From Anaerosoma tenue (GTDB taxonomy: Bacteria > Actinomycetota > Coriobacteriia > Anaerosomatales > Anaerosomataceae): 64,000 nt of DNA. Below the pieces are notes generated by a model. The model saw only the letters and a list, made by a program, of their open reading frames with translations. It did no database searches and was not told the origin of the DNA. The stretch lies in the NCBI RefSeq assembly GCF_023161965.1, contig NZ_JALNTY010000001.1:602501-666500 (forward strand), given 5' to 3'. Each line of letters opens with the position of its first letter. The first letter of the stretch is position 1. The translations under genes and the position numbers were made by a program. This document shows positions 18,437 to 26,201 of this stretch, in pieces.

Positions 18437-19474
18437 TTACACGATCGGGACGGGCGCTTCGAGGCCCGCCGTCTCTTCGATGCCAAGCGCCAGGTTGGCG
18501 CACTGCACTGCCTGCCCCGCGGTCCCCTTGACGAGGTTGTCGATCGCGCACGTCACCACGAGGGTGTGCGTCACCTGATCCAGCGTCACGCCCACGTGCG
18601 CCCGGTTGCTGCCCCGGACATGACCCGTGGCCGGTTGGACCCCCGGGTCGCAGACGCTCACGAACGGTTCACCCTGGTACGCCTGCCGATATGTTGCGTG
18701 AACCTCCTCGGGCGTGATACCGGCGTCGCACTCCAGGTACACGGTGGAGAGCAAGCCTCTGCCGAGCGGTGCCAGATGCGGCGTGAACACGACCGCCGGG
18801 GCGTCCAATCCGAGGTCGCCGAGCGCCTGCGCGATCTCCGGGGTGTGCCGGTGGGACGTCACCTTGTAGGCGGCGACCGAATCCGCGGCGTTCATGAAGT
18901 GTGTGGCCTCCGAGAGACTCCGCCCTGCGCCCGAGACGCCGGAGATCGCGTCGACGATGACCCGTCCGGATACGACGACGCCTGCCCGGACCGCCGGTGC
19001 GGCCGCAAGCAGCGTGGCAGTGGGGTAGCAGCCCGGACAGGCGATGAGCCGCGCACCCGGAAGCGACTCCCGCCACAACTCGGGCAGGCCATACACCGCC
19101 TCCGGAAGCAGGCCTGCCGCGGTGTGATCCGCCTGGTACCAGGCGCCGTACACCGCCGGGTCGCGCAGCCTGAAGTCGGCCGACGCGTCCACGACGGTGC
19201 GCCCGGCCCCGAGCAGCGTCGGGGCGACCGCCATCGCTGCCGTGTGCGGCACGGCGAGGAACACGACCTCGGCCACGCGCGCCACCGCATCCGCGTCATG
19301 CGGCCCATAGACGAGGTCGCACGATGCGAGTCCCGGATACAGCTCCGACACCCGACGTCCCTGGTCCCGCTCGGACGTGACGGCCACGAGCTCGAATGAC
19401 GGATGTCCAAGCAGTAACCGTGTGAGTTCGGCCCCCGCGTATCCCGCGGCCCCTATGATGGCTGCCGATAGCAC
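18437..19474 (-). CDS. argC: N-acetyl-gamma-glutamyl-phosphate reductase
   Basis: 345-residue NADPH-dependent reductase, first gene of the arginine operon. The nucleotide-binding fold starts IIGAAGYAGAELTRLL; the catalytic cysteine is in ACPGCYPTA and a conserved histidine in SHRHTPEI. GTG start at 19474, about 8 bases after GGGAGGAC. That ribosome binding site is one arm of a 12-bp inverted repeat (19476-19512). Ten bases separate it from argJ. Confidence 0.96.
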   Translation of the reverse strand: MLSAAIIGAAGYAGAELTRLLLGHPSFELVAVTSERDQGRRVSELYPGLASCDLVYGPHDADAVARVAEVVFLAVPHTAAMAVAPTLLGAGRTVVDASADFRLRDPAVYGAWYQADHTAAGLLPEAVYGLPELWRESLPGARLIACPGCYPTATLLAAAPAVRAGVVVSGRVIVDAISGVSGAGRSLSEATHFMNAADSVAAYKVTSHRHTPEIAQALGDLGLDAPAVVFTPHLAPLGRGLLSTVYLECDAGITPEEVHATYRQAYQGEPFVSVCDPGVQPATGHVRGSNRAHVGVTLDQVTHTLVVTCAIDNLVKGTAGQAVQCANLALGIEETAGLEAPVPIV

Positions 19475-19475
19475 G

Positions 19476-19512
19476 ATTCTGTCCTCCCAATCGTCGATCA
19501 GGAGGACAGAAT
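19476..19512 (-). repeat. 12-bp inverted repeat spanning the argC ribosome binding site and -10 box
   Basis: Perfect 12-bp arms at 19476-19487 and 19501-19512 with a 13-nt loop. On the coding (minus) strand the proximal arm is GGAGGACAGAAT, which holds the argC Shine-Dalgarno and ends just before the GTG. The distal arm overlaps the predicted -10 box TATTCT. It could be a DNA operator, or an RNA hairpin sequestering the ribosome site in transcripts started further upstream. Confidence 0.7.
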
Positions 19513-19536
19513 ACGCTCAAGTGCGAATAATGGCAA
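19508..19536 (-). promoter_or_regulatory. Predicted arginine operon promoter
   Basis: On the minus strand, TTGCCA (19531-19536) and TATTCT (19508-19513) are separated by exactly 17 bp, a good housekeeping sigma pattern pointing at argC. The start point would fall near 19500, about 25 bases before the GTG. Confidence 0.65.
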
Positions 19537-19543
19537 CCATTAT
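19527..19543. promoter_or_regulatory. Candidate ArgR operator over the argC -35 box
   Basis: Inverted repeat of 7-bp arms ATAATGG and CCATTAT with a 3-bp centre, covering the predicted -35 box. It sits in an A/T-rich island with flanking TGCGAAT and TTGCATA, which resemble ARG-box halves (TGAAT/TGCAT). argR is in the same operon. The match to the 18-bp ARG-box consensus is imperfect, so this is an inference from position. Confidence 0.4.
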
Positions 19544-19619
19544 GCAATATTTGTGCGTATAGTGCCGGCTGCTCCACCAAGCGCACGCGCCTGCCCGCTA
19601 CGCGCCGGGTCAAGTCGCC

Positions 19620-22061
19620 CTAGCCGCGCACCTCGCCACCCACAGCAGCGCACACCTTGCGTACGAGCTTGTCATGCACAGGACGGACGTCCGCGTCCGA
19701 AAGGGTCCTGTCGGGGGCACGGTATGTGAGCGAGAACGCGAGGCTCTTGGTGCCTTCCGGAAGCCGCCGCTCCTTGTCCTCGACGCCTTCAGGGTCGCGA
19801 TACACGTCGAACAGGCGCACCGACTCAAGGAGGGTGCCGCCTGCGGATTCGATGGCCGAGACGACACGTTCGGATGTCACGTCCTCAGGCACCACGAGCG
19901 CGAGATCCAGTGCGGCCGCCGGATGACGCGGAATCTCCTTGAACGTGGTCGTCACCTTCGAAGCCGCCTTCAGGAGCGCGGGAACGGATATCTCGAAGAG
20001 CGTCGCCGGGCCGCTGGCGTCGAATCGCTCCAGCACGTCGGCCGACACCTCTCCGAGCCAACCGATCACGTCACCGCGAACGATGACCTCGGCCGTACGA
20101 CCCGGCTGCAACCAGGACCGTTCCGTCGCACGCACGCTCCAGCGTTCGACGCCGAGCGCCTCGAGCAGGGACGCGAGAACACCCTTGCCGTCGAAGAAGT
20201 CGAGCCCCGGCGCCTGCTCGTTCCATCCCGGACGGACCCACGAGCCGGCCAGCACGCCTGCGGCCATCAGACGCTCCTTGGGCTGCTTGCGGCCCTCTGA
20301 CGTGACGAACACCGTGCCCATCTCGTAGAGATGCACATCGGCGATCCCACGGCGCTGATTGTGGGAGAGCGCTCGCAGCAGACTCGGGGCGAGCGTCCAA
20401 CGCATGACCGCCTGTTCCTCGGACATGGGGTTGATCAGCTCGACCAGCAGTTCATCCGGAGCGAGCTCCCAGCCCAGACGGTCCAGGTCGGCGGGATCCC
20501 CGAACGAGTACCCCACGTGTTCGTCGAGGCCCGCCGCACGCAGCACCGACCCGATGCGCGACACGAAGCGCTGACGGGACGTCCTCCCGCCGATCCGCCC
20601 CCCGCCGCCCGGCAAGGTCGACGTGATGTTCTCGAGTCCGTACAGACGCGCGACCTCCTCGATGAGGTCGACCTCCCGCTCAAGATCAGGCCGGAAACCG
20701 GGCACCACGACCTCGAGCTCGTCTCCGGAACCCTCTGCTGAGAGCCCGAGCGGCAGAAGGAGCGTCGCGATCGCCTGAGTCTCCAGATCCGTACCCAGCA
20801 AGGCGTTCACGCGTCCGGTCCGCAGCCGCAGCTGCAGCGGTGTGCGCTGGCCCGGATAGACATCCACGAGGCCCGGAGCCACCGTGCCACCGGCCACTTC
20901 GGCGATCAGTGCGGCCGCCCGGTCCGACGCACGGCTCGCGAGATCGGGATCCACGCCGCGCTCGTACCGGAGCGAGGACTCCGAGATGAGTCCGAGCCGG
21001 CGGCTCGTGCGGCTGATCGACGCCGTATCGAAGCACGCCGACTCCAGAAGGATGTCGGTCGTGGCCTCGGAGACCTCGGTCTCCTCGCCGCCCATCACAC
21101 CCGCCAGAGCGACAGGACCATCGTCGTCGGTTATCAGGAGCGTGTCGCTGGCGAGACGCCGCTCCTGTCCATCGAGCGTTCGGATCGTCTCGTCCTCGCG
21201 TGCCGCCCGGACCGTGATCGCCGCGACACCGTCGCGCTTGGCGAGCGTACCCAGGTCGAAGGCGTGCAGCGGCTGGCCAAGTTCGAAGAGGATGTAGTTG
21301 GTAACGTCGACCACGTTGTTGACCGGACGAGCGCCGCCCGCAGCCACGCGCTCGGCGAGCCAAGCGGGTGACGGCCCCACCTTGACACCGCGGATCACCC
21401 GCGCCGTGTACCTGGGGCACAGAGCGCCGTCCTCGATCTCCACGCTCACGAGATCTGCGGCGGGCGCGCCCTCCTCCACCGGCGCCGAGGCAGGGACGGT
21501 GAACGTGGCCCCTGTGACGGCCGCCACCTCGCGCGCCACACCCACCATCGACAGGCAGTCGGGGCGGTTCGGGGTGACCTCGAGCTCCAGCACGGTGTCT
21601 GCGATGCCGTAGTACTCGGCGAACGGCTCACCCACCGGCGCATCGGGTTCGAGGATCAGCAGGCCGCTGCCATCGCCGCCCACCTCGATCTCCGTTGGCG
21701 AACACATCATGCCTTCGGAGACCAGACCACGGAGCTTCGCCCGTTTGATCGTCACACCGCCGGGAAGCGTCGTGCCCACCTGCGCCACCGGGACCTTGTC
21801 GCCAGCCTCGAAGTTGGTGGCGCCGCAGACGATGTTCAGCGGTTCATCAGCGCCCACATCCACCGAGCAGTACGACAGCCTGTCGGCGTCGGGATGCTGC
21901 TCCTTGGTGATGACCTGACCCACAACGACACCGTCGAGTGCGGCGCCGAGCGTGTGGACCGCCTCGACCTTGGTGCCGGTCATGTCGAGCCGTTCGCACA
22001 GCTCATCGACGGGCAGGGTGACGTCCACGAGTTCCTTGAGCCATTTGAGCGATACGCGCAT
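19620..22061 (-). CDS. pheT: Phenylalanine-tRNA ligase beta subunit
   Basis: 813-residue beta subunit of the heterotetrameric PheRS. It has the N-terminal tRNA-binding domain (EMAP-like; VVGQVITKEQHPDADRLSYC), the B3/4 editing domain, B5 and the C-terminal anticodon-binding FDX-ACB domain (FKEIPRHPAAALDLALVV). Full length for the bacterial protein. ATG start with GAAGGATCC upstream. It follows pheS after 77 bp; that gap contains a short imperfect hairpin (CGTCGC / GCGACG arms) but no evident terminator. Confidence 0.96.
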   Translation of the reverse strand: MRVSLKWLKELVDVTLPVDELCERLDMTGTKVEAVHTLGAALDGVVVGQVITKEQHPDADRLSYCSVDVGADEPLNIVCGATNFEAGDKVPVAQVGTTLPGGVTIKRAKLRGLVSEGMMCSPTEIEVGGDGSGLLILEPDAPVGEPFAEYYGIADTVLELEVTPNRPDCLSMVGVAREVAAVTGATFTVPASAPVEEGAPAADLVSVEIEDGALCPRYTARVIRGVKVGPSPAWLAERVAAGGARPVNNVVDVTNYILFELGQPLHAFDLGTLAKRDGVAAITVRAAREDETIRTLDGQERRLASDTLLITDDDGPVALAGVMGGEETEVSEATTDILLESACFDTASISRTSRRLGLISESSLRYERGVDPDLASRASDRAAALIAEVAGGTVAPGLVDVYPGQRTPLQLRLRTGRVNALLGTDLETQAIATLLLPLGLSAEGSGDELEVVVPGFRPDLEREVDLIEEVARLYGLENITSTLPGGGGRIGGRTSRQRFVSRIGSVLRAAGLDEHVGYSFGDPADLDRLGWELAPDELLVELINPMSEEQAVMRWTLAPSLLRALSHNQRRGIADVHLYEMGTVFVTSEGRKQPKERLMAAGVLAGSWVRPGWNEQAPGLDFFDGKGVLASLLEALGVERWSVRATERSWLQPGRTAEVIVRGDVIGWLGEVSADVLERFDASGPATLFEISVPALLKAASKVTTTFKEIPRHPAAALDLALVVPEDVTSERVVSAIESAGGTLLESVRLFDVYRDPEGVEDKERRLPEGTKSLAFSLTYRAPDRTLSDADVRPVHDKLVRKVCAAVGGEVRG

Positions 22062-22138
22062 CGCGGGATCCTTCCTCAGGGTCGGTCGCTATCGTCGCCG
22101 TGACCGGTCATCCTTCAGGGTGACCGAAGCGACGGTCG

Positions 22139-23200
22139 TCAGAACTGGTGCAGGAAGCGGGTGTCTCCTTCGATGAAGTGGCGAAGGTCGGGCACGCCGT
22201 ACTTCAGCCCCGCTATCCTCTCGGCGCCGATACCGAACGCGAAGCCCGTATAGCGCTCCGGATCGATACCCACGTAGCCGAACACGTTGGGGTCGACCAT
22301 CCCGCAGCCGAGGATCTCGAGCCAGCCCTCGCCTCCACAGGATCGACAGCCCTCGCCGCCACAGATCCCGCAGGAGACGTCCACCTCGGCCGACGGCTCC
22401 GTGAACGGGAAGAAGTGCGGGCGCAGCCGCACGCGACGATCCGGCCCGAACATCTCGCGCACGAAATGCTCCAGCGTGCCTTTGAGATCGCCGAACGTGA
22501 CGCCTTCGTCCACCACCAGCCCCTCCACCTGTGTGAACTGCGGCAAGTGGCTCGGGTCGGCCACATCCCGACGGTACACCTTGCCCGGTACGATCACGTA
22601 GATGGGCGGCTTCTCGCTCTCCATCACGTGTACCTGGCCGGGGCTGGTATGCGTCCGCAGTAAGACGTCGCTCTCCCCCTCCACGACCGCCGTGTCCCCC
22701 GAGAGGTCTCTCGCGTAGAACGTGTCCTGAAGTGCGCGCGCCGGGTGGTCCGCCGGATGGTTGAGGGCGGTGAAGTTGTAGTAGTCGAGTTCCACCTCCG
22801 GGCCTTCCGCAACGCGATAGCCCAGGCCGGAGAAGACTTCGACGATCTCGTCCACCACCTGGTGCAGCACGTGCTGATGACCGAGCGGCCTCGCTCGCCC
22901 GGGCAGCGTCACGTCCACCGCCTCCGCAGCGATCCGGGACGCCCGCGCGGTACGCTCGAGCGCCTCTCGTCTCCGATCGAGCGCCGACTCGAGAGCACGC
23001 CGCACCTCGTTGGATATGCGCCCGACCTCGGGCCGCTCCTCGGCAGACAGCGCGCCCAGTCCTCGCAGGATCGCGGTGAGCGAACCCCTCTTGCCCAGGT
23101 ACGCGATGCGGACCTCCTCGAGTGCATCAAGCGTCGTCGCACCCTCTACGGCCGTCAGCGACTCAGCCTCCAACGCCCGCAAGTCTTCTCCGATCGTCAT
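22139..23200 (-). CDS. pheS: Phenylalanine-tRNA ligase alpha subunit
   Basis: 353-residue catalytic subunit: N-terminal coiled coil (about residues 1-90), then the class II aminoacyl-tRNA synthetase core with motif 2 region (RTHTSPGQVHVME), the phenylalanine-binding segment FTEPSAEVDV, and motif 3 (GFAFGIGAERIAGLKYGV). The insert CGICGGEGCRSCGGEGW is a four-cysteine cluster typical of many bacterial PheS. Expression is controlled by the T-box leader directly upstream; GAGGTCGGG precedes the ATG. Confidence 0.97.
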   Translation of the reverse strand: MTIGEDLRALEAESLTAVEGATTLDALEEVRIAYLGKRGSLTAILRGLGALSAEERPEVGRISNEVRRALESALDRRREALERTARASRIAAEAVDVTLPGRARPLGHQHVLHQVVDEIVEVFSGLGYRVAEGPEVELDYYNFTALNHPADHPARALQDTFYARDLSGDTAVVEGESDVLLRTHTSPGQVHVMESEKPPIYVIVPGKVYRRDVADPSHLPQFTQVEGLVVDEGVTFGDLKGTLEHFVREMFGPDRRVRLRPHFFPFTEPSAEVDVSCGICGGEGCRSCGGEGWLEILGCGMVDPNVFGYVGIDPERYTGFAFGIGAERIAGLKYGVPDLRHFIEGDTRFLHQF

Positions 23201-23221
23201 CCCGACCTCACTTCTTCCATC

Positions 23222-23533
23222 CGTGTACGGAAAGGGAGCCGCCCCGCCCTTGTCACAAGGACGGGAACGGCTCCCGCGGTACCACCTTGTTTGGCCGATG
23301 ACTCACCGGCCCTCTCACTCCCGTGCACCATCAACGCACGGCCGGGATCCTCTCCCGCAGGCCCGATATCGGGGGCACCGGCTCACCTACTCGGGCCGCA
23401 GGCCCTTTCAGATCGCAGCTGATGGAGTGAACCGCGGGTCCTCCGCCCGGGGTCCTTGCAGTCGGTGGGACCCCTCCCTGGCGGGCGGCTCCTGAGAACC
23501 GCGCCTCTCCGTCGTCGCCTCATGTGCGATTGG
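23222..23533 (-). promoter_or_regulatory. T-box riboswitch (tRNA-Phe) controlling pheST
   Basis: On the minus strand the T-box core AAGGTGGTACCGCGG (complement of about 23274-23288) is followed by a strong terminator hairpin (23234-23275) and a T-containing tract at 23228-23233. The alternative antiterminator would pair the T-box with part of this stem. Upstream, Stem I has an apical loop like the family (CCACCGACTGCAAGG within a GGGGTCC/GGACCCC stem). The 3' side carries TTC followed by A at 23429-23431, the expected phenylalanine specifier codon. Uncharged tRNA-Phe should therefore allow readthrough. A TAGACT box at 23540-23545, inside the end of the signal peptidase gene, is a likely -10. 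Confidence 0.87.
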
Positions 23534-23548
23534 TACGTCAGTCTAGCA

Positions 23549-23944
23549 TCACTCCGCAGCGCTCACCAGCGAACATGCGACCCTCCCTGCAGGCACGACG
23601 GCGACCACCACACCCCGCACGTCGTTCCGGTCGACGGGCTCCACATCGGCTGCTGCGTTCGCATCGCCGCGCATGCGGAGCGAGCCATCCGGCTCCACGC
23701 CCACGACCCGATGCACCACCAGGTCGCCATCATGTGCGAAGACGGTGAGGTCGCCCTGCTGCGGCTCGGCCGCGACCCGCGTGTACACGATCAGATCGCC
23801 AGGATAGAGCGCCGGGCGCATCGAGCCACCCTCGACGTACAGCATGCCATGCGACCACGCCAGCACCAGCGCGACGACCGCGAGCCCGGCCCCCGCCACG
23901 CGGCGCAGCCACACCGCCCAGCCGCTATCGGACTTGCTCTGCAT
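23549..23944 (-). CDS. SipW-type (Ser-His) signal peptidase I
   Basis: 131-residue membrane signal peptidase. One N-terminal helix (about residues 16-33) is followed by the catalytic serine in EGGSMRPALYPGDLIVY (Ser41) and by VVHRVVG (His78), where Gram-negative/Gram-positive P-type enzymes have lysine, and by MRGDANAAAD (the GDAN box). The Ser-His arrangement is that of the ER/SipW type, which processes TasA-like matrix or surface proteins. Its ATG lies 20 bp inside the 3' end of the upstream TasA-like gene, so enzyme and probable substrate are translationally coupled. No C-terminal membrane segment is seen. Confidence 0.88.
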   Translation of the reverse strand: MQSKSDSGWAVWLRRVAGAGLAVVALVLAWSHGMLYVEGGSMRPALYPGDLIVYTRVAAEPQQGDLTVFAHDGDLVVHRVVGVEPDGSLRMRGDANAAADVEPVDRNDVRGVVVAVVPAGRVACSLVSAAE

Positions 23945-24407
23945 CTACGTAGACCGACGCGCGGACGTAGTCGCCCTGAAGGTCGTTGCCGGCTTCGGAC
24001 GGCAGGCTTACCGCGAGATCGAGGTCTGCAGCCTGCCCGGCTCCAAGCCGTATCGGTGCGGTCCTGAGCGTGGACAGGGGCCCGGCGTACAGCTCCACGC
24101 CGTTGCACGTTGCCCGGCACTGCAGCGCGTTCCAGAAGTCGGTGATGCCCGCCTTCTTCGCCGCGCTCGTGACCGCATCGCACGCGATGGATCCCGTGTT
24201 GCGGACCTCAAGCGTCCTGCTGACCGTCTCACCAGGGGCGAGCCCTTCCACGGTGAGGGCCGCCGATGTCGGCTCCACCGAGACGAGCACGGTGCCCGCC
24301 GTGATCATGTTGTCCTTCACCTCGGTCTGTGCCGTGAAGTACGCCCTTGCTCCGCCGATGGACAGCATCGCCACGATCAGCGCCACATACGTGAACAGTC
24401 GCTTCAT
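23925..24407 (-). CDS. TasA/SipW-substrate-like secreted protein
   Basis: 160 residues. ATG at 24407, preceded by AAGGAGGAG; the longer frame to 24485 crosses a promoter-like region and is rejected. The N-terminus is a SipW-dependent signal peptide: basic start, hydrophobic helix, then GGARAYFTAQTEVKDNMITAGT, which matches the family pattern of A-Y-F-T followed by N-x-hydrophobic-x-AGT. The mature part (about 130 residues) is a single beta-sandwich-like domain with the repeat phrase LAPGETVSRTLEVRNTGS and three cysteines. In Bacillus, such proteins form matrix fibres or are surface proteins. It overlaps the SipW-type peptidase gene. Confidence 0.8.
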   Translation of the reverse strand: MKRLFTYVALIVAMLSIGGARAYFTAQTEVKDNMITAGTVLVSVEPTSAALTVEGLAPGETVSRTLEVRNTGSIACDAVTSAAKKAGITDFWNALQCRATCNGVELYAGPLSTLRTAPIRLGAGQAADLDLAVSLPSEAGNDLQGDYVRASVYVDAEQVR

Positions 24408-24567
24408 CGTTCTCCTCCTTGCGGATCTCGCCGCCGAGGGGAGGTGGCGGATGGATGGTATGCGGGGCCCCGCACCGCACATCATGGCGCCCGCACTTCA
24501 ACGTGCCCTTACCAGAGCCTCACCGGCAGCCGAACGATGCGCGCCCGAAGTGGGGCCGCTACAGAAC

Positions 24568-24600
24568 GACGAAGGCCCCGCGCTATGCGGGGCCTTCGTC
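24568..24600 (-). terminator. Terminator of the infC-rpmI-rplT operon
   Basis: Perfect 14-bp inverted repeat (24568-24581 and 24587-24600) with a 5-nt loop, 22 bp after the rplT stop. It is followed by only a weak T tract (GTTCTGT). It separates the ribosomal operon from the TasA-like gene, whose promoter must lie in 24408-24567. Confidence 0.75.
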
Positions 24601-24622
24601 ATCACGCCGTGGTACAGGACCG

Positions 24623-24982
24623 TCAGGCGCCCTGCGCCGCCTTGGCGACCTCCACCAGCTTGGCGAACGCGGCCGGATCGTTCACGGCCATGTCGGAGAG
24701 CACCTTGCGGTCAAGGGTCACTTCGGCCTTCTTGAGACCGTTCATGAACACCGAGTACGACAGACCGTTGAGACGGGCGCCGGCGTTGATGCGGGCGATC
24801 CACAGACGGCGGATCTCACGCTTCTTGTTCCGGCGGTCGCGGTACTGGTACTGCAGCGAGTGCTGCAACTGCTCCTTCGCGCTCTTGTAGCGGCGGCTAC
24901 GGTCTCCGTAGTATCCGCTCGCCTGATCGAGAACGGTCCGGCGCTTCTTCTTCGCGGTGACTGCACGCTTCACCCTGGGCAT
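24623..24982 (-). CDS. rplT: 50S ribosomal protein L20
   Basis: 119 residues, standard length. Basic N-terminus ([14 protein letters not shown]) and conserved core ([23 protein letters not shown]). Binds 23S rRNA early in assembly; in many bacteria it also represses its own operon through the infC leader. Last gene of infC-rpmI-rplT; AAGGAG precedes the ATG. Confidence 0.98.
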   Translation of the reverse strand: MPRVKRAVTAKKKRRTVLDQASGYYGDRSRRYKSAKEQLQHSLQYQYRDRRNKKREIRRLWIARINAGARLNGLSYSVFMNGLKKAEVTLDRKVLSDMAVNDPAAFAKLVEVAKAAQGA

Positions 24983-25019
24983 GGTCGATCACTCCTTGGA
25001 AGGATACGCGAGCTTCGGA

Positions 25020-25217
25020 CTAACCGACGCCCAGCTTCTGCTTGATGGCTTTCTCGTCCGCCTTGTGCACGAGGCCGTCCTGGCGGAAGTTGCGCTTACG
25101 CTTGGGGCTCTTCTTCTCGAGGATGTGGCTCTTGAAGGCCTTCGCGCGCTTGATCTTGCCGGTACCGGTGAGCTTGAAGCGCTTCGCGGTACCCTTGTGG
25201 GTTCTCATCTTGGGCAT
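25020..25217 (-). CDS. rpmI: 50S ribosomal protein L35
   Basis: 65 residues with the family signature [19 protein letters not shown] and a basic C-terminus. GGAGACGAC precedes the ATG. It lies 8 bp after infC and 37 bp before rplT. Confidence 0.98.
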   Translation of the reverse strand: MPKMRTHKGTAKRFKLTGTGKIKRAKAFKSHILEKKSPKRKRNFRQDGLVHKADEKAIKQKLGVG

Positions 25218-25225
25218 GTCGTCTC

Positions 25226-25858
25226 CTATTCCTTCGCGGCAGCGTCGCCGGAGGCAGCCTCAGCGGCCTGTGCCGGCTCTGCCGCGTCGTCCGACCCGTC
25301 AGCCTCGGCCTGCTTCTTCTCGGCGGGCTTGGCCTTCACCGGCTCCTTCTTGTGAGGCGCCACCAACATGAACATGTTGCGGCCTTCGAGTTTGGGCTTG
25401 GACTCCACGAACGCAAGGTCCGCGATGTCGGCCTCCAGCCGCTCGAGTATCGCCAGTCCGCGCTCGGCGTGCACCATCTCGCGACCGCGGAACATGATCG
25501 TCACTTTGACCTTGGCGCCCGCCTCGAGGAAGCGCACGACGTGCTTCTTCTTGGTCTCGTAGTCGTGCGTGTCGATCTTCGGGCGGAACTTGATCTCTTT
25601 GACCTCTACGCGCGTCTGGTTCTTACGCGCCTTCTTGGCCTTCTGCTCCATCTCGTACTTGTACTTGCCGTAGTCCATGGTCTTGCAGACCGGCGGATCG
25701 GCGTTGGGAGCGATCTCGACGAGGTCGAGACCCTGTTCGTCGGCCATGCGGAGAGCATCCGAGACCATGAAGATGCCGAGCTGCTCACCTTCGTCCGAGA
25801 TCAGACGGCACCTTTGCGCCCTGATTCGATCGTTGAGCCTGGGCTCTGTCGTGCTGAT
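25226..25858 (-). CDS. infC: Translation initiation factor IF-3, probable ATC start codon
   Basis: 210 residues. The N-domain begins [15 protein letters not shown] and contains [25 protein letters not shown]; the C-domain has [18 protein letters not shown] and [10 protein letters not shown]. The conserved family start coincides with ATC at 25858, placed five bases after a perfect GGAGGTGA. The only nearby ATG (25873) overlaps that Shine-Dalgarno and has none of its own, so ATC initiation is the best reading. Non-AUG starts (AUU in E. coli) are known for infC and allow IF-3 to limit its own synthesis. A C-terminal Ala/Glu/Lys-rich tail of about 45 residues extends beyond the usual end. Confidence 0.95.
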   Translation of the reverse strand: MSTTEPRLNDRIRAQRCRLISDEGEQLGIFMVSDALRMADEQGLDLVEIAPNADPPVCKTMDYGKYKYEMEQKAKKARKNQTRVEVKEIKFRPKIDTHDYETKKKHVVRFLEAGAKVKVTIMFRGREMVHAERGLAILERLEADIADLAFVESKPKLEGRNMFMLVAPHKKEPVKAKPAEKKQAEADGSDDAAEPAQAAEAASGDAAAKE

Positions 25859-25904
25859 ACGCTTCACCTCCATCAGGTGGGGGCCCGTATCCGGCCCCGT
25901 CATC

Positions 25905-25938
25905 AAAAAACGCCCCGCGGCTTGACTGTCGGGGCGTT
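25905..25938 (-). terminator. Attenuator hairpin in the infC leader
   Basis: On the minus strand, 9-bp arms (AACGCCCCG / CGGGGCGTT) with a 12-nt loop are followed immediately by six T residues (25910-25905). It lies within the transcribed leader, 46 bases before the infC start. It is therefore an attenuator candidate, as used for L20- or IF3-dependent control of infC-rpmI-rplT operons in other bacteria. Confidence 0.75.
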
Positions 25939-26080
25939 CAGCCGAGCGGACCGTCTTCTGCGTCCGCTCGATCATCCAGACCAGACAGCTGCACATCTCG
26001 TGCGCCGGCAGGTGGGGACCATCTCGTACTGTCGTCCAGACGGGGTCCCGCTTGTACGGTATGGGGTTGTAAGTCACGTG

Positions 26081-26109
26081 AGTATACCGGCCGGCTGGAA
26101 GGCTGTCCA
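26081..26109 (-). promoter_or_regulatory. Predicted infC operon promoter
   Basis: Minus strand TGGACA (26104-26109) and TATACT (26081-26086) with 17-bp spacing, five of six -35 bases matching consensus. The start near 26074 gives an untranslated leader of about 215 nt holding the attenuator. No open frame in this leader looks like a protein. Confidence 0.75.
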
Positions 26110-26201
26110 GCAGCGCATGGGCACATACTAGACAGTGACCGCGCCCGGCCCGCGACTGTGGGACGGACGGCATCCATGTGACCGCGCTCAGGGAGGCCCG
26201 C

